From Nocardia tenerifensis NBRC 101015 (GTDB lineage: Bacteria; Actinomycetota; Actinomycetes; Mycobacteriales; Mycobacteriaceae): a stretch of DNA of 45,638 nucleotides. Both the position numbers and the translations under genes were made by a program. This document shows, one piece after another, positions 39,723-45,638 of the stretch. The notes below the pieces were generated by a model. The model was not told the DNA's origin and did not search any database. It worked only from the letters and a program-made list of their open reading frames with translations. The stretch covers positions 1 to 45,638 of the forward strand of contig NZ_BAGH01000603.1 in the NCBI RefSeq assembly GCF_000308715.1, written 5' to 3'. The first letter of the stretch is position 1, and every line of letters begins with the position of its first letter.

Positions 39723-40711
39723 GCGTAATCCCCTGTGGTAGCGCCCGATTCGTGGTCCGGCAGTGCGTTGTAGTAGCGGGCCGCGCCGTCGTGCAGCGGA
39801 ATGGGCGTGCGCCCCATGGCAACCGGGTCCAGCGGATAGGTGACCGGGCTCCGCTCCGGCGTCAAGTGACGGTACTGCTGCTCCAGCAGCAGCCGGGTCT
39901 CGCCGAGAATCCAGGCGATCGCGTAGGCGACGTCGTCCGGCAGCTCGGTGGTGGTGCACAGCAGGAAGTCGGAGAAGTCCAAGGTGCGAAACGCGGGCGC
40001 GCCGGGAAAGTAGCCCTCTTCGACAGTGGCGGCGGGCCAACCGAATTCGGCCTCGAGCGCCGCGAGCACGTCGGGCTCGACCTCGAGGAAGTGCAGATCA
40101 CCGCCGAACCGCTGCCACTGCGGCAGCATGACGGCCTCCTGCACGATCGCGTTCGCACGACCGGACGCGATGTGCTCGAACGCCTCGGCGGGTCGCTCGT
40201 CGTCGAGGTAGCCGCCGCCCCATCCGGCGATGTCCACCCCGGCGCGGTCCAGCAGCGCCCGAGCGGCCAGGCCGACATGGTTGATCCCGTCGAGCTTGCC
40301 GGTCGCCACGGTCAATCGCGGCGCGCGCTCGCGGAGCTCGGCGAACGTCTTGATGCCGAGGGATCGGTGCACGCCGACGACGAGCCGATCGCGTTGCGGC
40401 ACAACGCCGAGCGCGCGCAGCTGCGGGAAGTACTCGACCCCGTAGATGCCGCGGCCGTCGATCGCGGCGGCCGCGAACGCCGCAGGGGTGGCGAGCGCGA
40501 CGTCGACCAGGCGATGCCCGGCCGCCCGGACCGAGTCGGCGAAGCCGCGGCCGTTCCAGATCGCGATCCGCGACCCGGGCTCGGTGCGGTCGGTCAGCTC
40601 CTGGGCGATCCACCCGCACACGCGGTGCAGGTTGGCCATGCCCCAGTCGCCGCGCAGGTGCAGGGTCAGCGAGCGTTCGATGCTGGGCGCGGCGGGGCGC
40701 GGGGCGGTCAT
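39719..40711 (-). CDS. TAXI-type binding protein without signal peptide (block B copy)
   Basis: A 330-residue paralogue of 29248-30204. The two share LTLHLRGDWGMANLHRVCGW, IAIWNGRGFADSVRAAG, LRALGVVPQRDRLVVGVHRS, WGGGYLDDERP, the YAIAWILGETR helix and the terminal PIPLHDGAARYYNAL. The N-terminus MTAPRPAAPSIERSLTL has no hydrophobic signal segment. No TRAP permease or other transporter lies in the operon. ATG at 40711 overlaps the FAH stop. As with the block A copy, an intracellular enzymatic role in the pathway is inferred. Confidence 0.83.
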   Translation of the reverse strand: MTAPRPAAPSIERSLTLHLRGDWGMANLHRVCGWIAQELTDRTEPGSRIAIWNGRGFADSVRAAGHRLVDVALATPAAFAAAAIDGRGIYGVEYFPQLRALGVVPQRDRLVVGVHRSLGIKTFAELRERAPRLTVATGKLDGINHVGLAARALLDRAGVDIAGWGGGYLDDERPAEAFEHIASGRANAIVQEAVMLPQWQRFGGDLHFLEVEPDVLAALEAEFGWPAATVEEGYFPGAPAFRTLDFSDFLLCTTTELPDDVAYAIAWILGETRLLLEQQYRHLTPERSPVTYPLDPVAMGRTPIPLHDGAARYYNALPDHESGATTGDYA

Positions 40712-41550
40712 CGGTCTCCTCCGTCGGGTGTGGTCGCGCGGACCAGATTGTGCAAGCGTCCGACCCCGTCGACCTCGACGCTGATCCGATCGCCGTCGGT
40801 GAGGAAGACCTGCGGGTCGCGGCGGTAGCCGACGCCGCCCGGGGTTCCGGTCAGGATCAGGTCGCCGGGGGCCAGCGCGGTGAAGGTCGAGAGGGTGGCG
40901 ATCAGGCGCGGAATCGAGAAGATCAGCATGGACAGGTCCGCCTCCTGCACCGTCTCACCGTTGAGAATCGTTCGGATACCGGCCTTTTCGAGGTCGACCT
41001 CGTCGGGTGGCACGAGGTAGGGGCCGACCGGGGTGCTGGCGTCCCACGCCTTGCCCTGCATCCACTGGTGGGTCTTGTACTGGAAATCGCGCATGGTGAC
41101 GTCGTTGGCGACGGTGTAGCCGAGCACGTGCGCGGCGGCGTCGGCCTCGGCGATGCGCCGGCCCGCACGGCCGATGACGACGACCAGTTCGCCCTCGTAG
41201 TCGACCTGGGTCGACTCGGGTGGCAGCAGGATATCGTCGTCGGGGCCGAGCAGGCTGTCGGCGAACTTCGGGAAAAGCACCGGGTAGGTGGGCAATTCGC
41301 GGTGCGTCTCGGTGACGTGCGCGTGGTAGTTGAGGCCGACGCAGAAGATCTTCGCCGGGCGCGGGACCACCGGCAGCAGGCGCACGTCGGCCAGCGCGAC
41401 GCGCGCATCGGTCCGGCGGGTGGCCTCTCGCAGTCGTTCGGGCGTCGTCTCGGCGCTCAGCTCGCCGACGCCGGTCAGCGGCACCAGCGTGTCGTCCTGG
41501 ACCTCGCCGACGTGGCGAGCACCGTGATATTCGTAGGTCGCGTACGCCAC
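40708..41550 (-). CDS. Fumarylacetoacetate hydrolase (FAH) family protein (block B copy)
   Basis: A 280-residue FAH-fold enzyme. Key pieces: FCVGLNYHAHVTETHRELP, YEGELVVVIGRAGRRIAEAD with acidic metal ligands, GKAWDASTPVGPYLV, and LTGTPGGVGYRRDP closing the site. It is distinct from the block C copy (25746-26618) but has the same neighbours (VOC dioxygenase, FAD monooxygenase). GTG start at 41550. Its TGA overlaps the TAXI start. It should hydrolyse or decarboxylate the ring-fission product. Confidence 0.92.
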   Translation of the reverse strand: MAYATYEYHGARHVGEVQDDTLVPLTGVGELSAETTPERLREATRRTDARVALADVRLLPVVPRPAKIFCVGLNYHAHVTETHRELPTYPVLFPKFADSLLGPDDDILLPPESTQVDYEGELVVVIGRAGRRIAEADAAAHVLGYTVANDVTMRDFQYKTHQWMQGKAWDASTPVGPYLVPPDEVDLEKAGIRTILNGETVQEADLSMLIFSIPRLIATLSTFTALAPGDLILTGTPGGVGYRRDPQVFLTDGDRISVEVDGVGRLHNLVRATTPDGGDR

Positions 41551-41553
41551 GGG

Positions 41554-42483
41554 TCATGCTCCTTCGCTGGTCGTGCGCCAGGAGGCGAGCTGGCCGCCCC
41601 ACAGGTTGACGGTGTTGGGGATCGGCTTCCAGCGGCGCGGCACATACGTGACGCGGTCGTCGTGGAACTTCTCCATCTCGGCGGACAACTCGATGTGGTT
41701 GCCCGCGGGGTCGTCGAAGAAGACGAACAGGTTGTTGCCGGGGCCGTGACGCCCGGGACCCCAGGTGACGTCGACGTTTTCGTCGGTGAGCCGGTCACAC
41801 CAGGCCTTGAAGTCGGCCCATTCGGCGAGGTCGAAGGAGAAGTGGTCGATGTCGCCGCCCCGCCCGACGTGCACCACGGCCAGGCTGTGATGGTCGCGGT
41901 CGCTGCGCAGCCAGGCGAAGCCGCCGTCGTCGAGCTGATCGGAGATGCGGAATCCGACCACGTCGACGTAGAAGGCGACCATGGCGGCGACATCGTCGGT
42001 GCCGAGGGTGATGTGCTGGTATTTGATCGGGCGGCGGCCGGTGTCGGCGGCGCTCTCGCCGTGGCGGCGCACGGCGGTGTGGAAGTGCACCTCGGTGCCG
42101 TGCGGATCGGTCACCGTGAGGCCCCGCGCCGTGGCGGGCGCGTGATCGAGGTACTCCGCACTCAGCTCGGCCACCGAGTGCCCGGCGGCGACAAGGCGTT
42201 TCGCGATGCCGTCGAGGCCGTCGGCGTCGCGGACCTCGAAACCGTAGTGTCGCAGGCCCTTCGGCCCGGTGACGAGTTCCATGACGTGGTGCCCGCTCCC
42301 CCAGCCGAGCCGCACGCCTCCGTCGGGGAGTTCGTCGTGCACCGTCAAACCGAGTATGCGGCAGTAGAAGTCGACGGTGGCCGCCACGTCGGGTACGGCG
42401 AAACCGATGTGCGACACCGCGGTACGCGTCAGGGCTCCGGCCGCGCCGTTCTCGGGCAGCACGACTCGTAATGGTCTATTCAT
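41554..42483 (-). CDS. VOC-fold extradiol dioxygenase (block B copy)
   Basis: A 309-residue two-domain VOC dioxygenase. Domain 1 starts SHIGFAVPDVAATVDFYCRIL; domain 2 has the Fe(II) ligands His in YQHITLGTDD, His in DIDHFSFDLAEW and Glu in GNHIELSAEMEKF. This matches the 2,3-dihydroxybiphenyl/catechol 2,3-dioxygenase class. ATG at 42483 overlaps the end of the FAD monooxygenase by eight bases, so monooxygenase, dioxygenase and FAH hydrolase are translationally coupled. Confidence 0.92.
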   Translation of the reverse strand: MNRPLRVVLPENGAAGALTRTAVSHIGFAVPDVAATVDFYCRILGLTVHDELPDGGVRLGWGSGHHVMELVTGPKGLRHYGFEVRDADGLDGIAKRLVAAGHSVAELSAEYLDHAPATARGLTVTDPHGTEVHFHTAVRRHGESAADTGRRPIKYQHITLGTDDVAAMVAFYVDVVGFRISDQLDDGGFAWLRSDRDHHSLAVVHVGRGGDIDHFSFDLAEWADFKAWCDRLTDENVDVTWGPGRHGPGNNLFVFFDDPAGNHIELSAEMEKFHDDRVTYVPRRWKPIPNTVNLWGGQLASWRTTSEGA

Positions 42484-44098
42484 GGCTGAGGGCTTTCTCC
42501 AGTGTTCGAATGGGGGACGGGGTCCACGACCGGACCGCGGCTACGACGTCGGCGCTGTCCGACGGCGACCACGCGGCGGCCACGAAGCGATCGGGTCGAA
42601 GCAGTACGAATCGCCCTGTGTAGACAGCGAATTCATCGAGCAGGTGACCGTCGACGTCGATGACGACGCGGCGGCGGGTGCGCGGCATCCGGTCGGCCAC
42701 GGCGACCTGTACCGCCGCCGCGGTCAGCGTGCGTACGACGGCGTCCACGGCCGTCCAGTCGCCGTGCTCGACGCCGATGCCCAGCACGGCCCAGCCGGGA
42801 CCGAGGACATCGTCGAAGCGGCGGATGGTGTGGCTATCGGTGTCGAACACCAGCGGCTGACCGATCGGGACGCCGACGAGTTCGGGCCGGTCGGTCGGCG
42901 CGATGAGACCCTCGTCGTACCGCTGCGGCGGGCGATAGCGCATCTGCTCCAGATAGGCCCGTCCGTCACCGGTGTCGAGCACCCGGGCGACATAGGCGTC
43001 GCGCCGCTCGGCCAGCCTCGGCGAGGTCGTCATGACGACCCGCCCGAGTCGCTCCGACATCCGAACCGTGGCCTGCGCGTGCGGAATTCGCTCCGCCTGA
43101 TAGGTGGCGAGGATCGCCGGATCGAGCCGTCCGTCGAGGACCTCCGCGATCTTCCAGACCAGGTTGGCCGCGTCCCGGATGCCCGAGTTGAGGCCCTGAC
43201 CGGCGAACGGCGGCATCATGTGCGCGGCGTCGCCGAGCAGGAACGACCTGCCGCGCATCCATTCGTCCGCGACGACGGCGTTGAATCGGTAATTCACCGC
43301 GCGCTCGACCTGATTCGGGGTGATCGGCCGGTACGGCGCGACCAGCCGTTCGATCAACTCGAACGCGGGCGGCTGTTCCGGGGTGCCCTCGCCGTCGAAC
43401 AATCGGAACTCGTAGCGGCAGCGGCCGTCCAGTCCGGGCACGATGACGTGCGGACGGCGCGGATCGCCGAAGTGCATCGCGAACCGCTCGGTGTGCGGGT
43501 CGTCGAGGGTGTCGGCGACCAGCCACACCTCGTCGTGGCTGCGCCCGGTCATGCCGATGCCCTGCAACAGCCGCGTCGCCGAGCGCCCGCCGTCACAGCC
43601 GAGGACATAGGCCGCCTCGAGCGCGATCTCCTTCGCGTCCGCCGAGACGGCGGTCACGGTCACCCCGTCGGGCCGATGCTCGAAGCCCGTGACGCGCGTG
43701 CCGAAACGCAGGTCTACCCTTGGCATTTCGGCCAGCGCGGCGGCGAGCACCCGCTCGAGATCCGGTTGGGCGAACGGATTCTTGAACGCGTACCCCAGCC
43801 GCAGCGGTCGCGGGCCGCGCGCGTGGAACAGCGGTTGCCCGTCGCGGCCGTAGTAGCGCGTTCCAATGCCCGGCACCAGCACCGGCAGGATGCGGTCGAC
43901 GATCCCGGCCTGCTGGAACACCCGCAGCGCCTCGTCGTCGATGCTGATCGCCTTCGGCTCGTCGCTGGTCGTGGCCCGCTGTTCGAGCACCGTCACCGCG
44001 ACGCCGCGGGCGGCCAGCAGCGCGGCCGCGGTCAGGCCCACCGGGCCGGCGCCGCACACCACCACCGCCCGGCCGCCGGTTCGCACACTCGGCGTCAC
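42476..44098 (-). CDS. FAD-dependent 3-(3-hydroxyphenyl)propionate hydroxylase-like monooxygenase (MhpA family)
   Basis: About 540 residues. Motifs: AVVVCGAGPVGLTAAALLAA (FAD Rossmann), YVLGCDGGRSATRLL (DG motif) and FLLGDAAHMMPPFAGQGLN (ribityl-phosphate motif). Phenolic-acid hydroxylases of the MhpA type have the same length and motif order. The GTG at 44098 is favoured because AAGAGG lies seven bases upstream; another GTG at 44107 is possible. First gene of the block B operon; its promoter shares the gap 44108-44206 with a divergent IclR gene. It should hydroxylate the phenolic acid to the catechol cleaved by the next gene. Confidence 0.93.
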   Translation of the reverse strand: MTPSVRTGGRAVVVCGAGPVGLTAAALLAARGVAVTVLEQRATTSDEPKAISIDDEALRVFQQAGIVDRILPVLVPGIGTRYYGRDGQPLFHARGPRPLRLGYAFKNPFAQPDLERVLAAALAEMPRVDLRFGTRVTGFEHRPDGVTVTAVSADAKEIALEAAYVLGCDGGRSATRLLQGIGMTGRSHDEVWLVADTLDDPHTERFAMHFGDPRRPHVIVPGLDGRCRYEFRLFDGEGTPEQPPAFELIERLVAPYRPITPNQVERAVNYRFNAVVADEWMRGRSFLLGDAAHMMPPFAGQGLNSGIRDAANLVWKIAEVLDGRLDPAILATYQAERIPHAQATVRMSERLGRVVMTTSPRLAERRDAYVARVLDTGDGRAYLEQMRYRPPQRYDEGLIAPTDRPELVGVPIGQPLVFDTDSHTIRRFDDVLGPGWAVLGIGVEHGDWTAVDAVVRTLTAAAVQVAVADRMPRTRRRVVIDVDGHLLDEFAVYTGRFVLLRPDRFVAAAWSPSDSADVVAAVRSWTPSPIRTLEKALSHE

Positions 44099-44206
44099 AC
44101 GCCTCACCCTCTTCCGGTTCTCGTCGGTTCGGCCTCACCGTACGGAGTGTGTCCTGTTTTTAGGAAGTGCTGTCCTGGATTACAGGACATGGCGTACGGT
44201 GCTAGC
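44099..44206. promoter_or_regulatory. Divergent control region of block B with IclR operator
   Basis: TGTCCTG-GATTA-CAGGACA at 44171-44189 is a perfect 7-bp inverted repeat around a five-base spacer. A second TGTCCTG lies 21 bp upstream at 44150-44156 with a degenerate partner (TAGGA). A TACGGT -10 at 44195-44200 is followed six bases later by the ATG at 44207, so the IclR transcript looks leaderless. The core TCCTG-N5-CAGGA recurs at the start of the next IclR gene (45030-45044). Confidence 0.7.
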
Positions 44207-44995
44207 ATGACCGGGCATCACACCCCGCGCAGCGGCTACCGGGAACGCAACTCCACGGCCGATCGCGCGCTGGACATCCTGCTGCTGTTCACCGCGGACA
44301 AACCGGTATGGACCGGCCCCGACATCGCCGCTGCGCTGGGCGTGGCCCGCTCGACCGGCTACCGTTATCTGCAAAGCCTCGTCGGCTCCGGGTTTCTCGA
44401 GGAGGCCGACGGTGGATTGCGGCTCGGCCCAAGGGTTTTCGACCTCGCGCGGCTGGCCCGCGCCGGACTCGGGCTGTCGGAGATCTCGTTGCCTGCCATG
44501 CGCACGCTGGCCGCCCAGTTCGACGAGACCGTGCTGCTGACCAGGCGCTCCGGCCGCTCCATCGTCTGCCTCGATCTCGTCGAAGCCCAGCAGGCGGTGC
44601 GGCTCTCCTATGAGCGCGGGCACGTGCTGCCGATCAACGCCGGCGCCGCCGCCGAGGTGCTGCTGGCCTGGTCGGATCCCGGCGAGGTGACCACCGTGCT
44701 CGCCCAGGCGCCGCTGCAGCGCTTCACCAGGAAGACCCTCACCGACCCGGAGCTGCTGCGAATCCGCTTGGCGCACATCCGGAAACGAGGTGTCGCCGTC
44801 TCCCAGGGCGAGCTCGACGACCACATCCTCGGTGTGGCCGCGCCCATCCGCAATGCGGCCGGATCGGTGTGCGCGGCCGTCAGCGTGGCCGCGCTCGCCG
44901 CGCGGATTCCGCGCGATCGGCTCGGCAGCGTGGTGACGGCGGTGCACACGGCGGCCACCGCCATCACCCAGCGGCTCACGCTTCGCGATTCGTAA
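44207..44995 (+). CDS. IclR-family regulator (first of a tandem pair)
   Basis: A 262-residue IclR protein. The winged helix-turn-helix has STADRALDILLLFTADKPVW, TGPDIAAALGVARSTGYRYL and GGLRLGPRVFDLARLAR. The effector domain shows YERGHVLPINAGAAAEVLLAW and GVAVSQGELDDHILGVAAPI. ATG at 44207 fits a TACGGT -10 six bases before, giving a leaderless mRNA; an upstream in-frame ATG at 44189 lies inside the operator palindrome. It is divergent to the block B operon, the likely target. It is closely similar to the next gene. Confidence 0.93.
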   Translation: MTGHHTPRSGYRERNSTADRALDILLLFTADKPVWTGPDIAAALGVARSTGYRYLQSLVGSGFLEEADGGLRLGPRVFDLARLARAGLGLSEISLPAMRTLAAQFDETVLLTRRSGRSIVCLDLVEAQQAVRLSYERGHVLPINAGAAAEVLLAWSDPGEVTTVLAQAPLQRFTRKTLTDPELLRIRLAHIRKRGVAVSQGELDDHILGVAAPIRNAAGSVCAAVSVAALAARIPRDRLGSVVTAVHTAATAITQRLTLRDS

Positions 44996-45022
44996 CGCGG
45001 CGCGCCAGACCTGCATAGCGTG

Positions 45023-45044
45023 TAGGTTTTCCTGCATGGCAGGA
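45023..45044 (+). promoter_or_regulatory. Operator overlapping the start codon of the second IclR gene
   Basis: TCCTGCATGGCAGGA (45030-45044) is a perfect 6-bp inverted repeat with ATG in its centre (45036-45038). TAGGTT at 45023-45028 is a plausible -10 for a leaderless start. Half-sites and spacing are identical to the operator before the first IclR gene (TCCTG-N5-CAGGA). Confidence 0.65.
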
Positions 45045-45638
45045 CAAGGGCGGGGAAGCAACTACCGGGAGCGGAACTCGACCGCCGACCGCGCACTCGA
45101 CATTCTGGCGCTGTTCGACGACCACCGGCTGGTGCTCAGCGGGCAGGAGGTCGCCGACGAACTCGGCGTCGCGCGCTCGACCGCCTATCGATATCTGCAG
45201 AGTCTCGTGTCCTCCGGGTTCGCCGAGGAGCAGAAGCCCGCGGGCTATCGGCTCGGGCCGCGCGTGTTCGAACTGGCCCGCCTCGCCCGCAAGGGGCTCG
45301 GGCTGTCCGAGGTGGCCCGGCCGGTGATGCGCGCACTGGTCGGCCAGGTCGGCGAGACCGTGCTGCTCACTCGTCGCGCGGGCGCGACGGTGGTCTGTCT
45401 CGAGCGCGAGGAGTCCGCCCACCCGGTCCGGCTGTCCTACGAACGCGGCCACGTGCTGCCCATCAACGCGGGCGCGGCCGCGCTCATCCTGCTGGCCTGG
45501 GCGGACGAGCAGGAGATCGCGGACATCGTCGGCAAGGGCGCGCTGCCGCAGCTCACCGACGCGACCGTCACCGACGGCTCGGTGCTGCGCGAGCGCTTGG
45601 CGGCCATGCGGCGCGACGGAATCGCCGTCACCCGTGGC
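45036..45638 (+). CDS. IclR-family regulator (second of the tandem pair; cut by the right edge)
   Basis: The first 201 codons are visible. The N-terminal winged helix has STADRALDILALFDDHRLVL, GQEVADELGVARSTAYRYLQ and YRLGPRVFELARLARKGLG; the effector domain starts RLSYERGHVLPINAGAAAL. Similarity to the first IclR protein is high over the whole length, so they arose by tandem duplication. The start ATG is in the centre of an operator palindrome and lacks a Shine-Dalgarno site, so the mRNA is probably leaderless and autoregulated. The C-terminus lies outside the window. Target unknown; it may control genes to the right. Confidence 0.93.
   Translation, partial: MAGQGRGSNYRERNSTADRALDILALFDDHRLVLSGQEVADELGVARSTAYRYLQSLVSSGFAEEQKPAGYRLGPRVFELARLARKGLGLSEVARPVMRALVGQVGETVLLTRRAGATVVCLEREESAHPVRLSYERGHVLPINAGAAALILLAWADEQEIADIVGKGALPQLTDATVTDGSVLRERLAAMRRDGIAVTRG

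Noticed and set aside
40750..42471. A 573-codon plus-strand open frame
   Set aside because: Antisense to the FAH and VOC genes of block B; the product is a compositional shadow.
1..45638. tRNA, rRNA, insertion sequences or phage attachment sites
   Set aside because: None was recognised by eye: no cloverleaf, no transposase and no terminal inverted repeats. A dedicated scan would be more sensitive.

Overview
The window comes from the chromosome of a high-GC actinomycete, most likely Nocardia or a close relative in the Mycobacteriales. The signs are strong G/C third-position bias, frequent GTG/TTG starts, leaderless promoters, an MMPL exporter, a DUF3558-like lipoprotein, a Tat-exported GH76 protein and several IclR-controlled aromatic catabolic operons. 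Both ends are cut: a P450 gene runs off the left edge and an IclR gene off the right.

Bases 1-6.4 kb: an incomplete minus-strand group of a PqqD-like protein, a 36-residue micro-ORF and a P450 whose start overlaps the micro-ORF stop as ATGA (a candidate RiPP locus). Next come a divergent DHA2 drug exporter/TetR pair, a Tat-exported GH76 protein and two small secreted proteins of unknown role, ending in a strong hairpin and a pentanucleotide repeat.

Bases 6.4-12.2 kb: a compact group with two HIT proteins, a ThiL-family kinase-like protein, a membrane-anchored GAF-like protein, a SAM methyltransferase and a divergent cytidylate-kinase homologue. It looks like a small-molecule nucleotide or phosphoryl-transfer locus that I cannot name. 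An exported intradiol dioxygenase follows.

Bases 12.3-21.7 kb: a second P450, again preceded by an ATGA-overlapping micro-ORF (28 residues), then a LAL/LuxR giant regulator and an MMPL transporter with an unusual C-terminal chain of carboxypeptidase-regulatory-like repeats. A GNAT acetyltransferase and a lipoprotein follow.

Bases 22-45.6 kb: a large aromatic-acid catabolic island in three blocks. Block C (minus, 22.0-26.6 kb): aromatic-acid MFS permease, FAD monooxygenase, VOC extradiol dioxygenase and FAH hydrolase, facing an IclR regulator. Block A (plus, 27.7-37.3 kb): GntR regulator, PIG-L/GalB-like hydratase, signal-less TAXI protein, bicupin, zinc MDR dehydrogenase, MBL-fold protein, class II aldolase, 6PGDH-like dehydrogenase, RraA/GalC-like aldolase, PrpF/GalD tautomerase and XylE-like dioxygenase. 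Block B (minus, 37.3-44.1 kb, convergent to A): FAD monooxygenase, VOC dioxygenase, FAH hydrolase, a second signal-less TAXI protein, second MBL, second class II aldolase and a quinone-type MDR, facing two tandem IclR genes that share the operator TCCTG-N5-CAGGA. Hydroxylation, extradiol cleavage, hydrolysis and aldol cleavage can be read from the gene order. The 4-oxalomesaconate trio in block A points to a tricarboxylate-type lower pathway. The duplicated TAXI-MBL-aldolase module is not part of any aromatic route I know and is the best candidate for undescribed biology here.
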